Part shown: piece after piece, positions 5,216 through 12,888 of the stretch
How positions within the stretch are numbered: position 1 is the stretch's first letter
How the letters are laid out: every line of letters starts with the position of its first letter
Assembly: GCA_020829485.1 (NCBI GenBank)
Contig: JAIVFU010000034.1
Span: forward strand, 1-13,457
Direction: 5' to 3'
Source of the DNA: Nostoc sp. CHAB 5834
GTDB lineage: Bacteria > Cyanobacteriota > Cyanobacteriia > Cyanobacteriales > Nostocaceae
Length of the DNA stretch: 13,457 nt
Notes under the pieces: generated by a model
The model's input: the letters and a program-made list of their open reading frames with translations, nothing else
Told to the model about the DNA's origin: nothing
Databases searched by the model: none
Translations under genes and position numbers: made by a program

Positions 5216-6106
5216 TTTTAAATTCATCCAGCGCCTAGTGCCAAAAAATTTACAGGAATCAGTAGCAATATTAGCTGCCAGTGCCAGTGCATCGGTAAAG
5301 CTTTCTCTTAAAATGTAATTACAGAAAGCACCGTGGAAAATATCTCCAGCCCCTAATGTATCAATTGCTTGAATCGGTGGCACATCTACGATACCAGTTT
5401 TAGTGCAACTCAAGTATTCAATTGGTTTTTGTCCGTGGGTAATGGCGATGTGAGGAATGTCAAATCCCCCCAGATAGGTAAAAACGTCTTCTCCAGTCTG
5501 GCAGTTGGGGGGATAAAAATTAGCCGAACAGATGGCGTAATTTACAAACGGTAGAATTTGCTCAAATCCAGGCTTCCAACTTCCACCATCAATTACTACT
5601 GGGATATTCTTGAGTTTAGCCATTTGAGCTATGGCATAACTAACCGCCATCTGATGTCCATCAATCAGTACTATATCGACATTTTGCAAAATATCTGGCG
5701 GGATAGATGCGCTGTTGGCTTGAGTTTTGACAGCATTGATGGAAACTACAGCTCGTTCACCCGTAGCTTGGGTGACAATGATTGAGGAGACAGGCGGTGC
5801 TAAATCAGTGGTAGGCTCAAGGTCTGCGATCGCAACTTTGTAATTTGCTAAATCACCTCGAATTAGCTGCGTTATTGGGTGAGAACCGACTACACCCAAG
5901 ACTGTAGCCTGATTTCCTAAATGGCTGAAAGTCACAGCCGCGTTTGTAGCTGGGCCCCCTGCCGCTACAGTATAGTCAGTAGCGACAATCTTCTGATTAT
6001 TCTTAGGGGCAGAGCTAGCAAGGTAAATCAAATCTAAGGTTACTAAACCTACAAATAACCCACAATCCGATTTTGGATTTTGGATTTTGGATTTTAGATT
6101 ATCCAT
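5213..6106 (-). CDS. PfkB-family carbohydrate or nucleoside kinase
   Basis: The 297-residue protein carries the PfkB signatures: AAGGPATNAA near residues 48-57 and DTLGAGDIFHGAF (249-261), where D255 is the expected catalytic base and the GAG turn forms the anion hole. The family phosphorylates sugars, nucleosides or related alcohols with ATP in the cytoplasm; the substrate cannot be told here. The conserved fold starts only at about residue 17 (LFVGLVTLDLIYL). The preceding residues, including LKSKIQNPKS, are encoded by an intergenic-type heptamer repeat (6070-6100). There is no SD before the ATG at 6106, so the true start may be different. The stop also lies in a heptamer repeat. It is upstream of cysQ by 82 bp and divergent from rsmI. 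Confidence 0.85.
   Translation of the reverse strand: MDNLKSKIQNPKSDCGLFVGLVTLDLIYLASSAPKNNQKIVATDYTVAAGGPATNAAVTFSHLGNQATVLGVVGSHPITQLIRGDLANYKVAIADLEPTTDLAPPVSSIIVTQATGERAVVSINAVKTQANSASIPPDILQNVDIVLIDGHQMAVSYAIAQMAKLKNIPVVIDGGSWKPGFEQILPFVNYAICSANFYPPNCQTGEDVFTYLGGFDIPHIAITHGQKPIEYLSCTKTGIVDVPPIQAIDTLGAGDIFHGAFCNYILRESFTDALALAANIATDSCKFFGTRRWMNLK
6070..6100. repeat. Heptamer tandem repeat (ATTTTGG)3 + ATTTTAG inside the kinase N-terminus
   Basis: Three perfect ATTTTGG units (6070-6090) are followed by ATTTTAG and ATT. Read on the reverse strand they encode the low-complexity LKSKIQNPKS segment. It is the same heptamer family as at 1968-2005 and in the same orientation. Confidence 0.85.
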
Positions 6107-6158
6107 TTGTCATATATGTTCGTATAAGTGCATAAATTATTATTTTTAACTCTTGTAC

Positions 6159-6247
6159 AGACGCGATGAATCGCGTCTCTCTTGTCTCTCCTGCACAGAC
6201 GCGATTCATCGCGTCTCTACAAAGCATAGACGCGATGAATCGCGTCT
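6159..6247. repeat. Three copies of a 20-nt palindrome upstream of rsmI
   Basis: AGACGCGAT and ATCGCGTCT flank a 2-nt centre at 6159-6178 (GA), 6197-6216 (TC) and 6228-6247 (GA). The middle copy is thus inverted relative to the others. TCTAC follows copies 2 and 3, extending the outer frame to CGTCTCTAC as in the MITE palindromes. They fill most of the divergent spacer between the kinase and rsmI, ending 23 bp before the rsmI ATG. Confidence 0.9.
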
Positions 6248-6270
6248 CTACAAACTCCTAACTCTTACTC

Positions 6271-7131
6271 ATGCAAACTGATCCAAAACCAGGAACACTT
6301 TACGTTGTCGGCACACCAATTGGCAATCTGGAAGATATAACCTTTCGGGCGGTGCGAATTTTACAGACTGTAGATATCATTGCTGCGGAAGATACCCGTC
6401 ACACAGGGAAACTATTACAGCATTTTCAAGTTAAAACTCCCCAGGTGAGTTACCACGAACATAATCGTACCAGCCGCATCCCAGAATTATTAGAGCATTT
6501 AGTTAATAATAAAGCGATCGCTCTGGTGAGTGATGCTGGAATGCCAGGAATTTCCGATCCTGGATATGAACTGGTGAAAGCCTGTATTGAGGCGGGAATT
6601 GCAGTAGTTCCCATTCCTGGCGCTAGTGCAGCAATTACCGCTTTGAGTGCAGCTGGATTACCAACGGATCGGTTTGTCTTTGAAGGCTTTCTCCCAGCTA
6701 AAAGTCAACAGAGACAAGAACATTTAGAATCTCTGCAAACAGAATCTCGCACATTGATTTTCTACGAATCGCCGCACCGTTTGCGAGATACTTTACAAGA
6801 CTTAGCTCTTGTTTGGGGAAGCGATCGCCAAATTGTGTTAGGGCGAGAGTTAACTAAATTGTATGAAGAATTTTGGCGGGGGACAATTGCCGAGGCGATC
6901 GCTCACTATAATCAACGAGAACCCCAAGGTGAATATACATTAGTAGTGGCAGGAATTCGGGCCAGTCAGCCCCAACTCACAGAAGAGGAATTAAAAGCGG
7001 AATTGAAACAGTTAATTAGTCAGGGGATATCGCGATCGCAAGCTAGCCGTCAGTTAGCGAAATTTACCTCTCTTCCCCGTCGCCAACTTTATCAACTAGC
7101 TCTTTCTATAGTCATCACTCCTGAGTTGTGA
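6271..7131 (+). CDS. rsmI: 16S rRNA (cytidine-1402-2'-O)-methyltransferase RsmI
   Basis: The 286-residue protein matches the RsmI branch of the tetrapyrrole methylase fold throughout. Visible motifs are GTPIGNLEDIT (14-24), AEDTRHTGKLL (39-49), VSDAGMPGISDPG (86-98), IPGASAAITALSAAGLPT (115-132), FEGFLPAK near 137-144, and later FYESPHRL and GRELTKLYEEFWRGT. RsmI uses SAM to 2'-O-methylate C1402 in the decoding centre of 16S rRNA; with the N4-methylation of the same base by RsmH this tunes initiation fidelity. Length is typical. There is no clear SD before the ATG at 6271, as for many cyanobacterial genes. Four HIP1 octamers lie within this one gene. Three palindromes sit immediately upstream; the PfkB kinase gene is divergent. 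Confidence 0.97.
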   Translation: MQTDPKPGTLYVVGTPIGNLEDITFRAVRILQTVDIIAAEDTRHTGKLLQHFQVKTPQVSYHEHNRTSRIPELLEHLVNNKAIALVSDAGMPGISDPGYELVKACIEAGIAVVPIPGASAAITALSAAGLPTDRFVFEGFLPAKSQQRQEHLESLQTESRTLIFYESPHRLRDTLQDLALVWGSDRQIVLGRELTKLYEEFWRGTIAEAIAHYNQREPQGEYTLVVAGIRASQPQLTEEELKAELKQLISQGISRSQASRQLAKFTSLPRRQLYQLALSIVITPEL

Positions 7132-7518
7132 GCAACTAACACCGCTTTTGTAGAATTCTGTCATTGAAGAAGAATTCTGCCTCCTGCCTTTCTTTGTAAC
7201 TTAAAGTCAACTTTTCATGTGCGTAGAGTAGCAAAAACTACAGACATCGGCTGAGTCGAGGGTGATGAAGCACTCATAATTTGCCCAACCGCAACTTGGG
7301 TTATATAGTTCAAGCAAAAAAAGTGTTATTGCCATACTAAATAGATTATTGTTACTAAATTTATATATTCATTCTCAAAGACAACCTGGTGAACCTTCAA
7401 GTGATATCTAAAGATTTTTGATATTAGTTCTCTAGATAGATCAGGAATTTTGCAGGAAAACTTTAATATGAAATAGTCAAAAGCAAACAAATAAGATTCT
7501 TAAGGAAGGAGAAATTCA
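7132..7518. other. Spacer between rsmI and the stress-protein pair
   Basis: The 387 bp hold no gene that I can support. The palindromic 9-mer AGAATTCTG occurs twice (7152-7160 and 7171-7179) just after rsmI and could form a hairpin. CCCAA/TTGGG forms a small stem near 7288-7304. The AT-rich right half is the likely promoter region of the 7519 gene. A strong SD lies at 7502-7511. Confidence 0.5.
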
Positions 7519-7797
7519 ATGGGTAATATTATTGCTTGGCTGGTTTTGGGTTTAATTGCCGGTGCGTTAGCTAAGTTATTTTATCCAGGAACCCAAGGTG
7601 GGGGTATTGTCTCCACTATAGTATTAGGAATACTTGGAGCAGTAGTCGGAGGTTATTTGGGTGAAGTTGTACTAGGAAGTGGTTCGGCAGCCGCTGCATC
7701 TGCTGGAGCTTTCTCTTTTGGAAGCATTTTATTTGCTGTTCTTGGTGCGATGCTACTGATTTTCCTTTGGGGTTTACTGACTCGCCGAGCTGTGTAA
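7519..7797 (+). CDS. GlsB/YeaQ/YmgE-family stress-response membrane protein
   Basis: The 92-residue protein begins MGNIIAWLVLGLIAGALAKL and has three hydrophobic, Gly/Ala-rich spans at about residues 3-20, 30-52 and 68-86. The family pattern LGLIAGALAK...PG..GGGI..T..LGI.GA..GG.LG is clear; this is the transglycosylase-associated family. Members are small inner-membrane proteins linked to stress responses, with no proven enzyme activity. Compared with enterobacterial relatives it has an inserted Ser/Ala-rich stretch (SGSAAAASAGAF, about 54-65) before the last span. The ATG has a strong SD, AAGGAAGGAG at 7502-7511. The YflT-like gene starts 58 bp downstream on the same strand, so the two are probably transcribed together. 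Confidence 0.92.
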   Translation: MGNIIAWLVLGLIAGALAKLFYPGTQGGGIVSTIVLGILGAVVGGYLGEVVLGSGSAAAASAGAFSFGSILFAVLGAMLLIFLWGLLTRRAV

Positions 7798-7855
7798 TTA
7801 CCTCATATCAGCTAACACTCTTGGGAATTGCTTAAAGCTGCAATAAACCGATAAA

Positions 7856-8767
7856 ATGACATTAGAAAAAGAGCGAACAACTATAGGAATTTTCGCTAAA
7901 TGTTCCGATATAGAGTTGGTAGTTCAGGAACTAAAAGCTTCTAATTTTCCCATGCACAAAATTTCTGTAATTGCACGGAATGTAGAAGAAAAAAGTGATA
8001 TTGCTAGTGTTGAAGTTAAAAAGCACACTGGCAATCATACATGCTCAGAAGATGCTGAAGCATTTATAAAGCGTACTTTAGCCAGTTTAGTCCTCTGGGT
8101 AATTTCTGGTATAGGACGAGTCACTATTGCCGGAGCAGAAGCAAGTGCGATCGCTACTACTTTAAAAGGTGGTGCGATCAATGCAACCACAGGTGATTTA
8201 CATGGTGTGCTACTAGGTTTAGGAATTCCAAAAGAGCAAGCACAGGGTTACAGCGATCTGATTTGCAAAGGTTATTATTTGGTAATAGTAACGGGCATAG
8301 ATATAGAGATTCGTCTTGCTAAAAGAATTTTTAATGGCCGTGATACTCAACAGTGGAGTATTTATGAGCCATACTTAACGCCAAATAGTCGCTATAAAAA
8401 TGCAGTTGGTGTTTTTTCTACGCGTCAAAATATAGAAAAAGCACTTACTGAACTAAAAATTGCTGGCTTTCCTATGGCTCAAGTTTCTTTGATTGCTAAG
8501 GATACAAACACACTGAATGATATTAGTGAGGTAGATATCAGCAGTTCCAAAGATAACTACACTTCTTTAGGAATTTCTCAGGATCTAGCCAGATATTATG
8601 AACATCAAGTGAGCCTTGGCAATTACTTATTAGTCCTAAAGAGTACTGATATCTACATGGCAGGTGCAAGAGCTATTTTAGAGAGTCACAAAATTGAAAA
8701 CTTTTGTATCTATAGCCCATTTGTAGTTAATACGACTAGAAGCGATCGCCAGGTTATTAGTCAATAG
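7856..8767 (+). CDS. Internally duplicated YflT-like (general stress protein 17M) protein
   Basis: The 303-residue protein contains two copies of a domain resembling the YflT/GSP17M stress proteins, common in cyanobacteria as single-domain proteins. Copy 1 (about 8-172) has GIFAKCSDIELVVQELKASNFPMHKISVIA, a hydrophobic Gly/Ala-rich middle (about 70-123) and the end LGIPKEQAQGYSDLICKGYYLVIV...WSIYEPY. Copy 2 (about 181-288) repeats the first block (VGVFSTRQNIEKALTELKIA) and the last (LGISQDLARYYEHQ...FCIYSPF) but lacks the hydrophobic middle, jumping from DISEVDI straight to LGIS. In copy 1 the middle is less Gly-rich than I remember for the family. Function unknown; it probably accompanies the GlsB-like membrane protein 58 bp upstream in stress. 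No clear SD precedes the ATG. Confidence 0.8.
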   Translation: MTLEKERTTIGIFAKCSDIELVVQELKASNFPMHKISVIARNVEEKSDIASVEVKKHTGNHTCSEDAEAFIKRTLASLVLWVISGIGRVTIAGAEASAIATTLKGGAINATTGDLHGVLLGLGIPKEQAQGYSDLICKGYYLVIVTGIDIEIRLAKRIFNGRDTQQWSIYEPYLTPNSRYKNAVGVFSTRQNIEKALTELKIAGFPMAQVSLIAKDTNTLNDISEVDISSSKDNYTSLGISQDLARYYEHQVSLGNYLLVLKSTDIYMAGARAILESHKIENFCIYSPFVVNTTRSDRQVISQ

Positions 8768-9153
8768 TTTTAGGTTAGAAATTTTGGTCTTGTTAGGTCA
8801 ACTACTGCGCTCATAAAAACCACCATTCTTTAATAAAACTCTGTTATTGAATTTATAATCTAACAATAAGTATTTAATTATCTTTCACAAGATTAAATTC
8901 CAAAAGCTTGTGGCTACTTTTTTTTACAGAATTTATATTATTTCTAAAATATAATATTAAACTAAAATGTTAGAAAAATATATTAAACGATATATTTATA
9001 AATAAATTTACAATTAAATACATTTAATATACATAATTTAGGGTGCAAAAATTAGATTATTCCGATGTGAAGTAAATCTTCTGAATTGGTATAGCCGAAA
9101 CATAATCCCAATGGTGCCAAAAATATAAATAATTTGAATATCTGCTTAGAATA
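8768..9153. other. Very AT-rich spacer upstream of the hybrid kinase
   Basis: This 386-bp stretch has no supported gene. After the possible terminator, 8926-9050 is almost pure A/T and includes the inverted repeat AAATATAT/ATATATTT (8976-8983 with 8990-8997). It is the presumptive promoter region of the kinase gene. I could not identify a specific promoter, and there is no clear SD before the ATG at 9154. Confidence 0.5.
8886..8925 (+). terminator. Possible weak intrinsic terminator after the YflT-like gene
   Basis: CACAAG (8886-8891) can pair with CTTGTG (8907-8912) around a 15-nt loop. A run of eight T (8918-8925) follows after 5 nt. The stem is short, so this is tentative. Confidence 0.35.
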
Positions 9154-12100
9154 ATGTTGAAAAGTTTGAAGATTGGAACCAAAATTGGAATTAGTTTTGC
9201 CCTGAGTTTGGCAACTCTGGCCACTATTGGTCTAATTTCCTACCAAAGCACCAATGAGCTAATTCAAACTTCAGCAAAAGAAAGCCATACCTACCAAGTC
9301 TTAAGTCAGCTTGAAGACCTTAATTTGCAACTGACAAATGCTGAAACTGGGCAACGCGGTTACATTATTACTGGAGAACAGCGCTATTTAGAACCTTATA
9401 ACGCAGCCATTCAAGTACTGAATCAAAAAGTTAAGGAACTTCAAAGATTAACGGCAGATAACCCCAACCAACAAAATCGGCTTGATATTTTGCAGCCATT
9501 ACTAACCGAGAGAATGGCCGCAATGAAAGATGTGATTGAGCTACGGCAAAGCCAAGGCTTAGAAGCTTCCCAAAAAGCTGTCCTGACAGATGAGGGTAAG
9601 CAGCTGATGGATAATATTCAGAAAGTTATTCAGGCGATGAAAAATGAGGAGAATGCACTGCTGAAACAGCGCTCTGAGAAAGCAAAAGCAGCTGGTCGGC
9701 AAACGATCGCCACTATTGTATATAGTATTCCCTTATTTTCTTTAATTTTAGCTTTGATCGGATTTATCCTGACCAGACATATCTCAGCACCGCTAAAGCA
9801 AGTTTCTGATTTGGCAGAAAAAATGGCGGATGGGGATTTATTGGTGAGTTTACCAGATAGCGATCGCCACGATGAAATTGGTGTGTTGACACGTACCTTC
9901 AACCAAATGATCGTCAATCTGCGAAACACAAATCAAAAAAATGACGAGCAAAACTGGCTAAAGTCTAACTTAGCTGAATTTACCCAGATGCTCCAAGGGC
10001 ATCGAAATCTAGAAACTGCATCTCGCCTGATTTTGTCAAATTTAGCACCACTAGTTGGCGCATCGCAGGGCGTTTTTTATTTCATGGACTCAACAGACGA
10101 CGAGCCTTTACTGAAGCTATTGAGTAGTTATGCTTACAAAGAGCGAAAAAATTTGGCAAACCAGTTTCATTTAGGTGAAGGATTAGTGGGACAATGTGCC
10201 TTAGAAAAACAAAGAATCTTGCTAACAGAAGTTCCTAGTGACTATATCCGTATCAATTCCGGCTTGGGGGAAGCTCCACCGCTAAATATTATTGTTTTGC
10301 CTATACTGTTTGAGACGCAGGTGAATGCTGTAATTGAACTAGCATCATTTGGGCCTTTCAGCCATCTGCATCTGACATTTTTAGAGCAATTGAGTGAAAT
10401 TTTGGGTGTATTTTTAAATAACATCGCCTCACAATTGCAAACCCAGCGACTACTTGAAGAGTCTGTTGCTTTAACAGAAGAACTGCAAAACCAGCAAGAA
10501 GAACTACAGCACAGCAATCAACGCCTAGAAGAACAGGCGCAGGAGTTAGAGGAATCGCAATTTCTTGTCAAGCAGTCTAACGAGGAATTACAGCAACTAA
10601 ATGAGGAGCTAGAAGAAAAGGCAGAATTATTAGAAGTTCAAAATCGGGAAGTTGCCCGTAAGAACCAGGAAGTTGAAAAGGCGAGGCAGTCTTTGGAAGA
10701 AAAAGCTGAACAACTGGAGTTGTCTTCTAAATACAAGTCGGAATTCCTGGCGAACATGTCCCACGAGTTACGGACACCATTAAATAGCCTGTTAATTTTA
10801 GCAAGGCTGCTAGCAGATAACTCCCTGAATAACTTAACCGACAAACAGGTAGAGTATAGCCGGACTATCTACTCGGCTGGAACTGATTTGCTGGAATTGA
10901 TCAATGACATTCTAGATTTGGCAAAAATTGAGTCGGGTACTATGTCGCTCGATATTGAGCAAATTGCTCTTGCAGATTTGGAGACATCTTTAGAGCAGAC
11001 TTTCCGGCAAGTTGCCCACAATAAAGAACTCAGCTTTACTATTGAACGAGATGAAAAGTTACCACCGACTATTTATAACGACTCCAAACGTCTGCAACAA
11101 GTGCTAAAAAATCTCCTAGCTAACGCCTTTAAGTTTACTGAACAAGGTGGCGTGAAGTTACAAATTGGTATAGCAACTAAGGCAGGCGAAGTTGATAATC
11201 CCATGATTGCTTTTGCAGTTAGCGACACGGGTATAGGCATTCCAGAGGAGAAGCAAAAGATTATTTTTGAGGCATTTCAGCAAGCAGACGGCACAACCAG
11301 CCGCAAGTACGGGGGAACAGGCTTGGGCTTGTCCATTAGCCGCGAACTGGCTCAACTGTTAGGCGGGAGAATTGAAATAGTCAGCCAACCAGGGCAGGGA
11401 AGCACCTTCACCCTCTACTTACCGAGGCGACATGAAGGGAAGGGTAAAAATACTCTCACTTCATCACCTTCTGGGCCAATCAGCTCTATGCGTGCAGCAT
11501 CGCTCATAAAAGAAGTACCTCTAGTCGAAAACAAACCCACAACTCAAAACACCTCTCCATCGGCAAAAGTCCTTCCCACCTTTGCCAACGATATCCCAGA
11601 TGACCGGGAAATCATTCAACCAGGCGATCGCATTTTGCTAATTATCGAAGATGATGATAAATTTGCCCGTATCTTATTAGATATGGCCCGTGAGCAGGGC
11701 TTTAAAACTATTGTTGCCTTACAGAGCAAACAAGGTTTAGCACTCGCGCAACAGTTTAAGCCCGATGCAATTATGCTAGATATCCACATGCCAGAGATGG
11801 ATGGGTGGACGGTGCTAGATCGTCTGAAACATAAACCAGACACTAGACACATACCAGTACATATACTTTCTGTTGATGAAAGACAGCAACGGGGATTACA
11901 ACTAGGAGCGATTACCTATCTACAAAAACCCGTATCTCCAGAAGCGCTAACTCAGGTATTAACTGAGATTAAAGGCTTTATTGAGCGTCAGGTAAAAAAT
12001 CTCCTGATCGTAGAAGATGACCCTGTACAAGCCCAAAGTATTATCGAATTGATCGGTAATGGCGATGTTCATAGTACAGCAGTGGGTACGGGGGCAGAAG

Positions 12101-12798
12101 CCCTGTCGATTTTGCGATCGCATCACTTTGATTGTATGGTACTCGATCTCGGTCTGCCCGATATGAGCGGCTTTACACTAATTGAGGAAATAAAGCAAGA
12201 ACCCAGGCTTTTAAAACTGCCAATCATTGTTTACACCGGCAAAGAACTCAGCCGACAAGAAGAAACCCAACTGCGGGGACTAGCAGAGACAATTATCATT
12301 AAAAATGTGCGATCGCCAGAGCGGTTGTTAGATGAAACTGCTTTGTTTTTGCATCGGGTGCAAGCAAATTTGCCCTCACCAAAGCGGCAAATGCTAGAGC
12401 AACTACACCAAAATGATCCGGTGCTGGCGAATCGGACAATTTTGATTGTAGATGATGACCTCCGAAATATTTTTGCCCTCACCAGCTTTTTAGAAAGCTA
12501 TCAAATGCAAGTGCTGTTTGCCGAAAACGGCAGAGATGGCATAGAGAAACTGCAAACTAATCCTGAGATTAATATAGTTCTGATGGACATTATGATGCCG
12601 GAAATGGATGGTTACGAAACCACCCGCGCCATCCGCCAGCAACAACAGTTTCGTTCATTACCAATAATTGCTTTAACTGCTAAAGCCATGCCAGGCGATC
12701 GTGAAAAGTGCATCGAAGCTGGAGCCTCTGACTACATCACTAAACCTGTAGATACTGAGCAGTTGCTTTCACTACTGCGAGTTTGGTTGTATCGGTAA
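9154..12798 (+). CDS. Hybrid sensor histidine kinase: CHASE3-HAMP-GAF-HisKA-HATPase-REC-REC-REC
   Basis: The 1214-residue membrane protein is complete. TM1 (about 10-30) and TM2 (185-206) enclose a periplasmic CHASE3 sensor with the motif TGQRGYIITGE (65-75). HAMP (about 207-262), GAF (about 283-430) and a long Glu/Gln-rich coiled coil (about 430-530) follow. The HisKA H-box SHELRTP holds the phospho-acceptor His537. The ATPase domain shows N657 (N box), DTGIGIP at 691 and GTGLGL at 721-726. Three receiver domains come next: REC1 (acidic residues E832, D833, D834; phospho-Asp876; K925), REC2 (E954, D955, D956; D998; K1050) and REC3 (D1100-D1102; D1145; K1197). All phospho-acceptors are present. 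There is no Hpt or DNA-binding output domain and no partner gene nearby, so the phosphorelay target must be encoded elsewhere. The ligand is unknown. Confidence 0.95.
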   Translation: MLKSLKIGTKIGISFALSLATLATIGLISYQSTNELIQTSAKESHTYQVLSQLEDLNLQLTNAETGQRGYIITGEQRYLEPYNAAIQVLNQKVKELQRLTADNPNQQNRLDILQPLLTERMAAMKDVIELRQSQGLEASQKAVLTDEGKQLMDNIQKVIQAMKNEENALLKQRSEKAKAAGRQTIATIVYSIPLFSLILALIGFILTRHISAPLKQVSDLAEKMADGDLLVSLPDSDRHDEIGVLTRTFNQMIVNLRNTNQKNDEQNWLKSNLAEFTQMLQGHRNLETASRLILSNLAPLVGASQGVFYFMDSTDDEPLLKLLSSYAYKERKNLANQFHLGEGLVGQCALEKQRILLTEVPSDYIRINSGLGEAPPLNIIVLPILFETQVNAVIELASFGPFSHLHLTFLEQLSEILGVFLNNIASQLQTQRLLEESVALTEELQNQQEELQHSNQRLEEQAQELEESQFLVKQSNEELQQLNEELEEKAELLEVQNREVARKNQEVEKARQSLEEKAEQLELSSKYKSEFLANMSHELRTPLNSLLILARLLADNSLNNLTDKQVEYSRTIYSAGTDLLELINDILDLAKIESGTMSLDIEQIALADLETSLEQTFRQVAHNKELSFTIERDEKLPPTIYNDSKRLQQVLKNLLANAFKFTEQGGVKLQIGIATKAGEVDNPMIAFAVSDTGIGIPEEKQKIIFEAFQQADGTTSRKYGGTGLGLSISRELAQLLGGRIEIVSQPGQGSTFTLYLPRRHEGKGKNTLTSSPSGPISSMRAASLIKEVPLVENKPTTQNTSPSAKVLPTFANDIPDDREIIQPGDRILLIIEDDDKFARILLDMAREQGFKTIVALQSKQGLALAQQFKPDAIMLDIHMPEMDGWTVLDRLKHKPDTRHIPVHILSVDERQQRGLQLGAITYLQKPVSPEALTQVLTEIKGFIERQVKNLLIVEDDPVQAQSIIELIGNGDVHSTAVGTGAEALSILRSHHFDCMVLDLGLPDMSGFTLIEEIKQEPRLLKLPIIVYTGKELSRQEETQLRGLAETIIIKNVRSPERLLDETALFLHRVQANLPSPKRQMLEQLHQNDPVLANRTILIVDDDLRNIFALTSFLESYQMQVLFAENGRDGIEKLQTNPEINIVLMDIMMPEMDGYETTRAIRQQQQFRSLPIIALTAKAMPGDREKCIEAGASDYITKPVDTEQLLSLLRVWLYR

Positions 12799-12888
12799 GG
12801 GAGTGGGGAGAAATCAATTCAAAATTCGTCTTGGAAAGTTCTGAGGGGAGGTAAAAACAGTTTTAATCCTGTTATATCTATATCCTAG

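Noticed and set aside
5369..5785. Short forward frames within the kinase gene
   Set aside because: They lie opposite a well-supported PfkB-family coding region and show no motif or ribosome-binding site.
12856..12873. AACAG/CTGTT hairpin as a terminator between the kinase and the repeat gene
   Set aside because: The stem is only 5 bp and no T run follows, so it cannot be called a terminator.
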